From contig NZ_POTW01000008.1 in NCBI RefSeq assembly GCF_003236295.1, forward strand, positions 1 to 64,000: a stretch of DNA of 64,000 nucleotides, in the 5' to 3' direction. Of the stretch, positions 16,595 through 24,612 are shown in pieces. The translations under genes and the position numbers were made by a program. The notes beneath the pieces are model-generated. The model was not told where the DNA came from and searched no databases. It saw only the letters and a program-made list of their open reading frames with translations. Position 1 is the first letter of the stretch; every line of letters starts with the position of its first letter. Source of the DNA: Jiangella anatolica. GTDB taxonomy: Bacteria > Actinomycetota > Actinomycetes > Jiangellales > Jiangellaceae.

Positions 16595-18178
16595 ATGCCC
16601 AAGGCGTTCTACGTCACCACGCCGATCTACTACGTCAACGACGCACCGCACATCGGCCACGCGTACACCACAGTTGCCACCGACTTCATCGCCCGCTGGC
16701 ACCGTCAGCACCAGGAGGACGTCTGGTTCCTCACCGGCACCGACGAGCACGGCGAGAAGGTCATGCGCACGGCCGAGGCGAACGGCACGGACCCGCAGAC
16801 GTGGGCCGACCGGCTGGTCGAGGACGCCTGGAAGCCGGTCCTGCAGACCATCGACGCGTCGAACGACGACTTCATCCGCACCACCGAGCCGCGGCACGTG
16901 GCCCGCGTGCAGGAGTTCATTCAGAAGCTGTACGACAACGGCGAGATCTTCGAGGGCACCTACGAGGGCTACTACTGCGTCGCCTGCGAGGAGTACAAGC
17001 AGCCCGGCGACCTCCTCGAGGGCACCGGCGAGTACGCCGGCCAGTTGGTCTGCTCGATCCATGGCCGCCCGGTCGAGAAGCTGTCGGAGACGAACTACTT
17101 CTTCCGCATGTCCGCCTACACCGAGCGGCTGCTGGAGTTCTACGAGCAGAACCCGGGCTTCGTACAGCCGGAGAGCGCCCGCAACGAGGTGCTCGGCTTC
17201 GTCCGGCAGGGCCTGCAGGACCTGTCCATCTCGCGGTCGACGTTCGACTGGGGCGTCACGGTGCCGTGGGACCCGGCGCACGTCATCTACGTCTGGTTCG
17301 ACGCGCTGCTGAACTATGCGACGGCCGTCGGTTACGGCGCGGACCCGGAGAAGTACGAGGGCACCTGGCCGGCCGACATCCACTTCGTCGGCAAGGACAT
17401 CCTGCGCTTCCACGCGGTCATCTGGCCGGCGATGCTGATGGCCGCCGGTGAGCCGCTGCCGAAGAAGGTGTTCGCGCACGGCTGGCTGCTCGTGGGCGGC
17501 GAGAAGATGAGCAAGTCCAAGCTCACCGGCATCGCGCCGGCGCAGATCACCGACACGTTCGGCTCCGACGCGTTCCGCTACTACTTCCTGCGCGCCATCG
17601 CGTTCGGCAACGACGGCTCGTTCTCGTGGGAGGACATCGCCGCCCGCTACCAGGCGGAGCTGGCCAACGGGCTGGGCAACCTCGCCTCCCGGGTCGCGGC
17701 GATGGTCGGACGGTACTTCGACGGCGCGCTGCCGGCCCCCGGCCCGGCGACCGACGCCGAGAACGCGCTGGCCGCCGTCGCCGCGAAGGCCACGTCCGAC
17801 GCCGACGCCGCCGTCGACCGGGTCGCGCCGCACGAGGCGCTGGCCGCCGTCTGGACGCTGGTCGACGCCGCGAACGGCTACATCACCGAGCAGCAGCCGT
17901 GGGCGGTCGCGAAGGACGAGGCGCAGCGGGAGCGGCTGGCCACGATCCTCTACTCCTCCGCCGAGGCGCTGCGGGCGCTGGCCGTGCTGCTGAACCCGGT
18001 CATGCCGAAGGCGACGGCGAAGCTGTGGGACTCGCTGGGCGCGGAGAAGGCGCTCGGCGCGCTGGCCGCCCAGCCGGTCGCCGACGCCGGCCGCTGGGGC
18101 CAGCTGGTGGCGGGCGCCGAGGTCACCAAGGGCGACGCGCTGTTCCCGCGGCTGGACCCGGCGGCAGCGGACCAGTGA
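16595..18178 (+). CDS. metG: Methionine--tRNA ligase
   Basis: A 527-residue class Ia aminoacyl-tRNA synthetase charging tRNA-Met. HIGH lies at residues 19-22 and KMSKSK at 304-309. The connective domain has a reduced zinc-knuckle (CVACEEY, then CSIHGRP), as in the shorter actinobacterial type, and no C-terminal EMAP-like tRNA-binding domain. The C-terminal helical anticodon domain shows YITEQQPWAVAKD and NPVMPKATAKLW. TACGAT (16582-16587) ends 7 nt before the ATG, suggesting leaderless transcription. The stop overlaps the tatD start (GTGA), so the two are co-translated, as in mycobacterial metS-tatD. Confidence 0.96.
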   Translation: MPKAFYVTTPIYYVNDAPHIGHAYTTVATDFIARWHRQHQEDVWFLTGTDEHGEKVMRTAEANGTDPQTWADRLVEDAWKPVLQTIDASNDDFIRTTEPRHVARVQEFIQKLYDNGEIFEGTYEGYYCVACEEYKQPGDLLEGTGEYAGQLVCSIHGRPVEKLSETNYFFRMSAYTERLLEFYEQNPGFVQPESARNEVLGFVRQGLQDLSISRSTFDWGVTVPWDPAHVIYVWFDALLNYATAVGYGADPEKYEGTWPADIHFVGKDILRFHAVIWPAMLMAAGEPLPKKVFAHGWLLVGGEKMSKSKLTGIAPAQITDTFGSDAFRYYFLRAIAFGNDGSFSWEDIAARYQAELANGLGNLASRVAAMVGRYFDGALPAPGPATDAENALAAVAAKATSDADAAVDRVAPHEALAAVWTLVDAANGYITEQQPWAVAKDEAQRERLATILYSSAEALRALAVLLNPVMPKATAKLWDSLGAEKALGALAAQPVADAGRWGQLVAGAEVTKGDALFPRLDPAAADQ

Positions 18179-19068
18179 CGGACGCGCCCCGCGAGCGGCG
18201 GTCGGCGACGGACGAGGCCGGGCGGAAGCGCGACCGGTCCCGCCCGCCGCTGCCCGAGCCGCTGCCGGCGCCGGTCACGGACACGCATTGTCACCTGGAC
18301 ATCGCCGACGGCGACGACGGCGACGCGTTCGGGGTGACGCAGGCGTTGGACGCGGCCGCGAAGGTGAACGTGACCCGGATCGTGCAGGTCGGCTGCGACC
18401 TGCCCGGCGCCGCCTGGGCGGTCGAGGTCGCAGAGCGCAATCCGAGCGTCGTCGCCACCGTCGCGCTGCACCCGAACGAGGCGCCGAAGCTGGCCGCGGC
18501 CGGCGAGCTGGACGACGCGCTGGCCGAGATCGACCGGCTGGCCGGGTCCAGCCCGCGGGTGCGCGGCATCGGCGAGACCGGCCTGGACTTCTTCCGCACC
18601 GGACCCGAGGGCGTGGCCGCGCAGGAGTACTCGCTGCGTGCGCACATCGAGATCGCCCGGCGTCGTGGCCTGGCGCTGACCATCCACGACCGGGACGCCC
18701 ACGACGACGTGCTGAGGGTGCTGGACGACGCCGAGACGCCCGATTGTGTCGTATTTCACTGTTTCTCCGGGAACGAGGCGTTCGCGCGCGACGTCGCAGC
18801 GCGAGGGTGGTACCTGTCCTTCGCCGGCCCGGTCACCTTCAAGAACGCGGCCGACCTGCGGGCCGCTCTCGCCGTCACGCCGCCGGAGAATCTGCTCGTC
18901 GAGACCGACGCGCCATTCTTGACCCCACATCCCTACCGGGGCCGGCCGAACGCGTCGTACCTGGTCCCGGTGACCGTCCGGTTCATCGCCGAGACGCTCG
19001 GGCAGGACCTGGAGACGCTGTGTCACACCCTCCAGGCGAACACCGAGCGTGCTTTCGGCGCATGGTGA
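18175..19068 (+). CDS. tatD: TatD-family metal-dependent hydrolase (DNase)
   Basis: A 297-residue TIM-barrel amidohydrolase-fold nuclease. Metal ligands: H38-x-H40 in TDTHCHLD, E in GIGETGLDFF, H in LTIHDRDAHDD, H in VVFHCFSGN, and D in LLVETDAPFLTPHPYRG. TatD proteins are 3'-5' DNases and possibly D-aminoacyl-tRNA or repair enzymes. There is a ~33-residue basic/Pro-rich N-terminal extension, which is common in actinobacterial orthologues. The GTG start overlaps the metG stop by 4 nt. rpfB follows in the same order as Rv1008-Rv1009. Confidence 0.93.
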   Translation: MTDAPRERRSATDEAGRKRDRSRPPLPEPLPAPVTDTHCHLDIADGDDGDAFGVTQALDAAAKVNVTRIVQVGCDLPGAAWAVEVAERNPSVVATVALHPNEAPKLAAAGELDDALAEIDRLAGSSPRVRGIGETGLDFFRTGPEGVAAQEYSLRAHIEIARRRGLALTIHDRDAHDDVLRVLDDAETPDCVVFHCFSGNEAFARDVAARGWYLSFAGPVTFKNAADLRAALAVTPPENLLVETDAPFLTPHPYRGRPNASYLVPVTVRFIAETLGQDLETLCHTLQANTERAFGAW

Positions 19069-19378
19069 CAGGCAGTCGTTTGCGCTGGTCAACGGCCGGC
19101 CGCGGGCGGACGCGCCCGGGCGTGGCGACGAGGGCTCGCGCGCGGGGGTGTCACAGCGTCACAACTCCGTCGCCGCGACCGGTTTGTCCGGATTTTCCGC
19201 TCCGATCAGTTGTCCGGGTGCCCGCGATGCGTTACCGTCCCGTGATTGTTAGCCGGGGTCGGGGAAGCTTCGGGTGGCAGATCAACGGACGGGCACGCCG
19301 TCCGCCGGAAGGTCGGCGGATCGAGTGACCGGCCGCGCCGCGCGGTCCCGTGCCCGGACAGTACGACCAAGGAGCACA
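19069..19378. other. Intergenic/leader region before rpfB
   Basis: About 310 bp without a convincing gene. Near its 3' half two hairpins are visible: GGACG-GGCACG-CGTCC region (19285-19302) and CCGCCG-GAAGGT-CGGCGG (19302-19319). The reading frame of rpfB stays open through this half but with unusually many A-ending codons. A GC-rich stretch follows the tatD stop with no clear terminator. No c-di-AMP (ydaO) aptamer blocks were found although that class often precedes rpf genes. Confidence 0.5.
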
Positions 19379-20515
19379 GTGCGCCTGTCCGCGAAGACGT
19401 TGGCGATCAACGCCACCGTCGTCACCGCTCTGGTAGGCGGCGGCGTCGCCTACATCACGCTCGACAACGCCGTCGTCCTCACCGTCGACGGGCAGACCGA
19501 GACCGTGCACACCTTCGGCGGCAGCGTCGAGGACGTTCTCGAGGAGCGGGACATCGAGGTCGGCTCCCGTGACGAGGTCATCCCGTCGCTGGACAGCGAC
19601 GTGGAGGACGGCACCGAGATCAGCGTCCGCTACGCCCGCCAGATCACCGTCACGGTCGACGGCCAGGAACAGCAGATCTGGACCACCGCGCTCTCCGTCG
19701 ACGAGGCGCTCGGGGACCTCGACATCCGCGCCGACGGCGCCGACATCTCGGTGGCCCGGTCCCAGCCCATCGGGCGCGGCGGCATCGACTTCGAGGTGCG
19801 TACCCCGAAGGAGATCACCGTCACCGCCGACGGCGCGACCAACCCGGTCACCACGACGGCGCTGACCGTCGGCGAGGCCCTGGAGGACGCCGGCCTCACG
19901 CTCGGCGAGCTCGACCTCGTGGAACCGGCGGTAGAGACCCAGCTGGCCGACGCGCTCGCCGTCACCGTCCGGCGGGTCACCGTCGAGACCGAGACGGTCA
20001 CCGCGGCGGTGCCGTTCAAGGTGACCGAGCAGGAGGACGACTCCCTCGACAAGGGCACCGAAGAGGTCGAGACCGAGGGCAAGGAGGGCTCGGTCGAGCG
20101 CGTGGTGCAGAACACCTACGTCGACGGCGAGCTGTCCTCGCAGGAGGTGCTCTCCGAGACCGTCGTCGCGGCCCCGGTTGACCAGGTCGTGCTCATCGGC
20201 ACCGCGGAGCCGCCCCCGCCCGCGGAGGACGACTCCAGTGGCGGTGGCAGCGGCGGCGGCGACGTCGACGGCGGCGTGTGGGACCAGTTGGCGCAGTGCG
20301 AGTCCGGCGGCAACTGGTCCATCAACACCGGCAACGGCTACTACGGCGGTCTGCAGTTCTCGCTGGGCACCTGGCAGGCCTACGGCGGTTCGGGCTACCC
20401 GCACGAGAACAGCAAGGCCGAGCAGATCCGCATCGCCACGAAGGTCCGCGACGCTCGCGGCGGCTACGGCGACTGGCCGGCCTGCGCCCGGTCGCTCGGC
20501 CTGCCGCTCGGCTGA
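19379..20515 (+). CDS. rpfB: Resuscitation-promoting factor RpfB (DUF348-G5-transglycosylase-like)
   Basis: A 378-residue cell-surface muralytic enzyme. Order: one N-terminal membrane anchor (about 8-28), three DUF348/ubiquitin-like repeats (~32-190, each VTVDG-type strands), a G5 domain (~195-275), an acidic Gly/Ser linker, and the lysozyme-like RPF domain (~299-373) with catalytic E308 in CESGGNW and cysteines at 307 and 369. It cleaves peptidoglycan glycan strands and promotes exit from dormancy. I chose GTG 19379 because AAGGAG precedes it and the upstream in-frame stretch has atypical codon use; an alternative GTG at 19274 would give 413 residues. It is followed by ksgA. Confidence 0.93.
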   Translation: MRLSAKTLAINATVVTALVGGGVAYITLDNAVVLTVDGQTETVHTFGGSVEDVLEERDIEVGSRDEVIPSLDSDVEDGTEISVRYARQITVTVDGQEQQIWTTALSVDEALGDLDIRADGADISVARSQPIGRGGIDFEVRTPKEITVTADGATNPVTTTALTVGEALEDAGLTLGELDLVEPAVETQLADALAVTVRRVTVETETVTAAVPFKVTEQEDDSLDKGTEEVETEGKEGSVERVVQNTYVDGELSSQEVLSETVVAAPVDQVVLIGTAEPPPPAEDDSSGGGSGGGDVDGGVWDQLAQCESGGNWSINTGNGYYGGLQFSLGTWQAYGGSGYPHENSKAEQIRIATKVRDARGGYGDWPACARSLGLPLG

Positions 20516-20551
20516 CCCGGATCGTCCGCGCCGGGCCGGTAGGCTCGGGCG

Positions 20552-21439
20552 GTGCGTAACGACGAGACGTCCGCCGGTCCCAGACTCCTGGGGCCGGCGG
20601 ACGTTCGTCGTCTGGCCGCCGAGCTGGGGCTGCGGCCGACCAAGACGCTCGGGCAGAACTTCGTCATCGACCCGAACACGGTGCGGCGCATCGTCCGGGT
20701 CGCCGGCGTCGGCGCCGACGACGTCGTGGTCGAGGTCGGACCCGGGCTGGGCTCCCTGACGCTGGCGCTGCTGCCCGTCGTCGCGCGGGTCGTCGCCGTC
20801 GAGGTCGACCCGGTGCTGGCGCAGCGGCTGCCGTCGACGGTGTCCGAGTACGCGCCCGGCGTGGCGGACCGGCTGGAGGTGGTGCCCGGCGACGCGCTGC
20901 GCGTCACGACGTTGCCCGGGCCGGCGCCGACGGCGCTGGTGGCCAACCTGCCCTACAACGTGTCCGTCCCGGTGCTGCTGCACCTGCTGGAGGCGTTCCC
21001 GAGCCTGTCGCGGGCGCTGGTGATGGTGCAGAAGGAGGTCGCCGACCGGCTGGCGGCCCCGCCGGGGTCGCGCACCTACGGCGTCCCGTCGGTCAAGGCG
21101 GCCTGGTACGCGACGGTGACCCCGGCCGGCGCCGTCGGCCGGACCGTGTTCTGGCCGGCGCCGAACGTCGACTCCGGGCTGGTGCTGCTGTCGGCCTCGG
21201 GCGGCCGAGACCCGGCCCTGCGGGACGCCGTCTTCACCGTCGTCGACGCCGCGTTCGCCCAGCGGCGCAAGACGCTGCGGGCCGCGCTGAGCGGCTGGGC
21301 CGGGTCCGCCGCGGCCGCCGAGACGGCGCTCAGGGCGGCCGGTGTGGACCCGCGCGCACGCGGCGAACAGCTCACCGTTGACGACTTCGTCCGGATCGCT
21401 GCGGCACGCCCGTCTATCAACTCCTTTGGAGCCTCATGA
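20552..21439 (+). CDS. rsmA: 16S rRNA (adenine1518-N6/adenine1519-N6)-dimethyltransferase
   Basis: A 295-residue SAM-dependent enzyme (KsgA) that dimethylates two adenines near the 3' end of 16S rRNA late in 30S assembly. Motifs: [12 protein letters not shown] at the N-terminus, [16 protein letters not shown] (SAM motif I), [31 protein letters not shown] (the NLPY catalytic motif), and [14 protein letters not shown]. The C-terminal domain has [19 protein letters not shown] (20540-20545) ends 6 nt before the GTG, suggesting a leaderless message. ispE follows 27 bp downstream. Confidence 0.95.
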   Translation: MRNDETSAGPRLLGPADVRRLAAELGLRPTKTLGQNFVIDPNTVRRIVRVAGVGADDVVVEVGPGLGSLTLALLPVVARVVAVEVDPVLAQRLPSTVSEYAPGVADRLEVVPGDALRVTTLPGPAPTALVANLPYNVSVPVLLHLLEAFPSLSRALVMVQKEVADRLAAPPGSRTYGVPSVKAAWYATVTPAGAVGRTVFWPAPNVDSGLVLLSASGGRDPALRDAVFTVVDAAFAQRRKTLRAALSGWAGSAAAAETALRAAGVDPRARGEQLTVDDFVRIAAARPSINSFGAS

Positions 21440-21466
21440 TCGGGTATTTCCGGTAAGGTCTCGCTG

Positions 21467-22354
21467 GTGCTACAGGTGATCGCCCGCGTGCCGGCGAAGA
21501 TCAATCTGATGCTGTCCGTCGGGCCGGTCCGCCCGGACGGGTTCCATGAGCTCGCGACCGTCTTCCACGCCGTCTCGCTCTACGACGAGATCACCGCCGT
21601 CCACGCCGACGCGGTCACCGTCCACGTCACCGGGCCGTACGCCGAGCACACCCCCGCCGACGAGTCCAACCTCGCCGTCCGGGCCGCCCGGGCGCTGGCC
21701 CGCAAGGCCCGGTTGCGCAGCGGCGCCCTGCTGCGCGTCCACAAGCAGATCCCGGTCGCGGCCGGGCTGGCCGGCGGCAGCGCCGACGCCGCCGGCGCAC
21801 TGCTCGCCTGCGACCGGCTGTGGGGGCTGCGGCTGCCCGAGTCGCGGCTCGGCGCGGTCGCCGCCGGGCTCGGCAGCGACGTGCCGTTCGCGTTGCAGGG
21901 TGGCACCGCCGTCGGGACGGGGCGCGGCGAGCGGCTGCGCCCGGTGCCGGTCGGCGGTTCGCTGCACTGGGTCCTCGCGACCGCCGACAGCGGCCTGTCC
22001 ACCCCCGAGGTCTACCGCCGCCTCGACGAGCTGCGCTCGGACCGCAAGGTGCCGGCGCCGTCGGTCCCGGGTGAGCTGCTGGCGGCGCTCGCCTCGGCCG
22101 ACGCCGACGCGCTGGCCGGGCTGCTGCACAACGACCTGCAGGAGGCGGCACTGGCGCTGCGGCCGGCACTGGGCGACACCCTGGCGGCCGGGCGGACGGC
22201 CGGGGCGCTGGCCGGGATCGTGTCCGGGTCGGGACCCACGTGCGTCTTCCTGGCCCGGGACGCCGTGTCGGCCGGGGCGCTGGCCGTCGAGCTGGCCGCG
22301 TCCGGGACGTGCGCGAGCGCCCTGGCCGTGACGGGGCCGGCCGACGTCGGTTGA
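21467..22354 (+). CDS. ispE: 4-diphosphocytidyl-2-C-methyl-D-erythritol kinase
   Basis: A 295-residue GHMP kinase of the MEP isoprenoid pathway, phosphorylating CDP-ME at its 2-OH. It shows ARVPAKINLMLSVGPVRPDGFHEL at the N-terminus, the ATP loop PVAAGLAGGSADAAGALL, LGSDVPFALQGG, and the GHMP C-terminal SGSGPTCVFL. TAAGGT (21454-21459) ends 7 nt before the GTG and no Shine-Dalgarno is present, so it is likely leaderless. The ksgA-ispE order matches Rv1010-Rv1011. A long hairpin region separates it from the convergent methyltransferase gene. Confidence 0.95.
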   Translation: MLQVIARVPAKINLMLSVGPVRPDGFHELATVFHAVSLYDEITAVHADAVTVHVTGPYAEHTPADESNLAVRAARALARKARLRSGALLRVHKQIPVAAGLAGGSADAAGALLACDRLWGLRLPESRLGAVAAGLGSDVPFALQGGTAVGTGRGERLRPVPVGGSLHWVLATADSGLSTPEVYRRLDELRSDRKVPAPSVPGELLAALASADADALAGLLHNDLQEAALALRPALGDTLAAGRTAGALAGIVSGSGPTCVFLARDAVSAGALAVELAASGTCASALAVTGPADVG

Positions 22355-22680
22355 CGGCGCTACGACGGTCGGTTTGAGGGGCGGCTGTCGTTCGTTGAGG
22401 GGACTGCGACCGTTGGCCGTCCCCCTGCTGCCCATTTTCTTGGCCGGGCCGGCGCGCCTCAAGTCCGCGCCCTTCGTGGCTGGTGTGGTCTGTGGTTGCG
22501 GGGCGCGGACTTGACCCGCGTCGTCCCGGCCAAGAACGGGCAGCTATCAGGGGGACGGGGGGAGTGTGGGCACGCCTCGCTGTTGGCTGCCCCGGTTCCG
22601 GTCTCCTGTGGATGCCCATGATCATCAACCTTTTGCGTCGTCGGGACAGCCCAAAAGGTTGATGATCATGGGAGCGGGGG
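22355..22680. repeat. Gene-free region B: nested 142-nt palindrome and 21-bp hairpin
   Basis: Two structures fill the gap between convergent ispE and the methyltransferase gene. First, 22417-22558 folds as a nested stem: 22417-22426 with 22549-22558, 22427-22433 with 22538-22544, 22437-22448 with 22525-22536, and an inner perfect 14-bp arm 22459-22472 with 22501-22514. Second, a perfect 21-bp inverted repeat 22615-22635/22652-22672 with a 16-nt loop stands right at the methyltransferase stop; it should work as a transcription terminator, although it lacks a T tract. No gene is supported here. Confidence 0.85.
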
Positions 22681-23493
22681 TCAGGGGCGGGCGAGGGTGA
22701 CGGTGCGGGTGCCGCGGACGCGCAGGTCGGTCCGGCCGTTCCGTAGCTCCGTCACCAGGTCCGTGAGGGCGGCGGCGTCCGCCGGAGTGAGGTCGAGGTC
22801 GTCCAGGCGGTGGGTCAGCCGGCCGAACCAGAGCGCGGCGTAGTCGGCGGCCGCCGGTGGGGCGGGGGCGAGGTCGATGTCGAAGGTCCGCTCGTCCAGC
22901 AGCATGAAGCCGGCGGCCGTCAGACGGGCCCGCCAGTCCGAGCCGAGCTCCGGCAGCCGTTCGGCCTGGTATCGGCCGAGCACCTCCAGCAGCCGCGTCT
23001 CCAGCGCCGCCCCGTCGCCGTCGGGCAGGAAGCGGAGCTGGACCGGGAACTCCGCGACGGCGATCAGGCCGCCCGGGCGGGTGGCGGCGTGGACGTCGCG
23101 CAGGACGCGGTCCGGGTCGGCCAGGTGGTGCAGGGACAGCGACGCCCACGTGACGTCGACGGGGGCGGGGACCGGCCAGCCGGTGTCGAGGTCGGCGTGG
23201 ACCGTCGTGATCCGCTCCGCCAGGCCCTGCTCGACCGCCTTCTCCCGCAGCCGGTGCAGCATCTCCGCCGACGCGTCGACGGCGATCACGTCGGCGTCCG
23301 GGAACAGCCGGGCCAGCCGCAGCGCACCGGTGCCGGTGCCGGCGCCCAGGTCGACGAGGCGCTGGCCAGGAGCGGAGCCGGCGGCGGCATGGACGAGGTC
23401 GAGCGCGTCCGTCCAGTAGTCGCTCAGCACGTCGGCGTCGAGGTCGAGCAGGTCGGCGAGGGAGTCGTCACCGTGGTCGTGGTCGTGGCTCAT
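22681..23493 (-). CDS. Class I SAM-dependent methyltransferase
   Basis: A 270-residue Rossmann-type methyltransferase. SAM motif I is LVDLGAGTGTGALRLARLF, followed by VIAVDASAEML (motif II), the VHADLDTGWP acidic loop, and ASLSLHHLADPDRVLRDVHAATRPGG (post-motif III). The pattern fits the Methyltransf_25/11 group acting on small molecules; the substrate is not predictable. The N-terminus is His/Asp rich (SHDHDHGDDSLADLLDLD). TACCGT (23500-23505) ends 6 nt before the ATG. It is divergent from the XRE-cupin gene across 47 bp, so it may be under that regulator's control (inference). Confidence 0.87.
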   Translation of the reverse strand: MSHDHDHGDDSLADLLDLDADVLSDYWTDALDLVHAAAGSAPGQRLVDLGAGTGTGALRLARLFPDADVIAVDASAEMLHRLREKAVEQGLAERITTVHADLDTGWPVPAPVDVTWASLSLHHLADPDRVLRDVHAATRPGGLIAVAEFPVQLRFLPDGDGAALETRLLEVLGRYQAERLPELGSDWRARLTAAGFMLLDERTFDIDLAPAPPAAADYAALWFGRLTHRLDDLDLTPADAAALTDLVTELRNGRTDLRVRGTRTVTLARP

Positions 23494-23531
23494 ACCGCGA
23501 CGGTAGGCGAGGCATGCGCCGATCGCATAGA

Positions 23532-23552
23532 GTCTTGCTTATGACGCAAGAC
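23532..23552. promoter_or_regulatory. Perfect inverted repeat across the XRE-cupin start codon
   Basis: GTCTTGC-N7-GCAAGAC is a perfect 7-bp-armed palindrome whose spacer contains the ATG of the XRE-cupin gene. TAGAGT at 23528-23533 is the likely -10 element, so the palindrome covers the transcription start of a leaderless message. This is the expected place for an autorepressor to bind. Confidence 0.6.
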
Positions 23553-24143
23553 GAGGTCGATGTCGACGCGGTGATCCGGGCCCGGATCCGCGGGCTGCGG
23601 CAGGCCAAGGGGTGGTCGCTGGACGCGCTGGCGGCTCGCTGCCACCTGAGCCCGTCGACGCTGAGCCGCATCGAGACCGGCAGCCGGCGCATCTCGATCG
23701 ACCAGCTGGTGCCGATCGCCCGCGCTCTCGACACCACGCTGGACCAGCTGGTCGAGCCGGTCGAGGACACCGACGTCGTGATCCGGCCGCAGCACGACCG
23801 CGTGCACGGCGCCACGACGTGGCTGCTGTCGCGCGACGAGGGCCCGCACGGGCTGACCGTCGCGAAGATGCGGATCACCCGGCGGACCCGGCCCAAGCAG
23901 CTGCGCGTGCACCCCGGCCACGACTGGTTCACCGTGCTGTCCGGGACCGTGCGGCTGTACCTGGGCGAGCGGGTGATCCTCGTGCGAGCCGGTCAGGCGG
24001 CGCAGTTCTCGACGATGGCGCCGCACGCGATCGTCGCGCACGACGGGCCGGCGGAGTGCCTCACGATCCTCGACCACGAGGGGCAGCGGGTGCACCTCAA
24101 CGCCGTCGACCTCACTCCGGAGGAGTCGTCGCCGCCGCGATGA
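23541..24143 (+). CDS. XRE-family regulator with C-terminal cupin sensor
   Basis: A 200-residue protein. Residues ~10-70 form an HTH_3 (XRE) domain: IRGLRQAKGWSLDALAARCHLSPSTLSRIETGSRRISIDQLVPIARAL. Residues ~110-185 are a cupin barrel (RVHPGHDWFTVLSGTVRLYLGERVILVRAGQAAQFSTMAPHAIVAHDGPAE), which in this family binds a small ligand and tunes DNA binding. ATG 23541 is 7 nt after TAGAGT; there is no Shine-Dalgarno, so translation is probably leaderless. A palindrome lies over the start. The gene converges on the MarR gene, their ends overlapping by 32 bp. Confidence 0.88.
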   Translation: MTQDEVDVDAVIRARIRGLRQAKGWSLDALAARCHLSPSTLSRIETGSRRISIDQLVPIARALDTTLDQLVEPVEDTDVVIRPQHDRVHGATTWLLSRDEGPHGLTVAKMRITRRTRPKQLRVHPGHDWFTVLSGTVRLYLGERVILVRAGQAAQFSTMAPHAIVAHDGPAECLTILDHEGQRVHLNAVDLTPEESSPPR

Positions 24144-24564
24144 CGCGGGTGAGCGACGCGTGCAGGTCCTCCAGCTCCGAGACCGGCATGCCCAGCCGGT
24201 CGACGATCGCGTACGGGATCTTCTCGGCCTCCGCGCGCAGCGCCCGGCCCGCGTCGGTCAGCTCGACGACCAGCAGCCGCTCGTCGTCGGCGCTGCGCCG
24301 CCGGGACACGTAGCGGGCCGCCTCCAGCCGCTTGAGCAGCGGCGACAGCGTCGCCGACTCCAGCTGCAGGGTGCTGCTGAGGTCCTTGACCGAGCGCGGC
24401 TCGCGCTCCCACAGCGCTAGCATGACCAGGTACTGCGGGTGGGTCAGGCCCATCGGCTCGAGCAGCGGCCGGTACAGGCCGATGACGCTGCGGGCGGCCA
24501 CGGCCAGGGCGAAGCAGACCTGCCGGTCCAGAGCCAGCGGGTCGTCGCCGAGGTCTGTCGTCAT
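24112..24564 (-). CDS. OhrR-like MarR-family transcriptional regulator
   Basis: A 150-residue winged-helix MarR protein. It closely follows OhrR: DRQVCFALAVAAR with a cysteine at residue 17 in the position of the peroxide-reactive Cys15 of Bacillus OhrR, then LYRPLLEPMGLTHPQYLVMLALWE, the HTH VKDLSSTLQLESATLSPLLKRLEAA, and the wing RRRSADDERLLVVELTDAG. It should be a redox-sensing repressor of organic hydroperoxide defence, but no ohr gene is next to it. I chose ATG 24564 since TAGAGT (minus strand, 24571-24576) ends 6 nt upstream; a GTG at 24570 would abut that box. It is divergent from a 67-residue zinc-ribbon-like gene. Confidence 0.85.
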   Translation of the reverse strand: MTTDLGDDPLALDRQVCFALAVAARSVIGLYRPLLEPMGLTHPQYLVMLALWEREPRSVKDLSSTLQLESATLSPLLKRLEAARYVSRRRSADDERLLVVELTDAGRALRAEAEKIPYAIVDRLGMPVSELEDLHASLTRVIAAATTPPE

Positions 24565-24575
24565 GGCCACACTCT

Positions 24576-24602
24576 ATCGCACGCGATTGATTAGTGTGCT
24601 AA
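24576..24602. promoter_or_regulatory. Two palindromes in the MarR divergent promoter region
   Basis: ATCGC-AC-GCGAT (24576-24587) and TTAG-TGTG-CTAA (24591-24602) lie between the divergent MarR and zinc-ribbon-like genes. They abut the predicted -10 boxes on each strand (TAGAGT on minus, TAACTA at 24600-24605 on plus). They are candidate operators for the OhrR-like protein, although neither copies the classical OhrR consensus. Confidence 0.45.
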
Positions 24603-24612
24603 CTATTAACGT

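Noticed and set aside
15392-17833. 813-codon minus-strand open frame over the UvrA-like, LLM and metG genes
   Set aside because: Shadow frame of three well-supported plus-strand genes; repetitive His/Arg/Asp composition with no domain. Similar long shadows at 6176-7681, 19232-20983, 29206-31437, 30735-33593 and 42715-44625 were also left out.
19069-19378. c-di-AMP (ydaO-yuaA) riboswitch before rpfB
   Set aside because: This class often precedes rpf genes, but the conserved blocks (GGGGUGAAUC-like and ACAGCUAAC-like) are absent.
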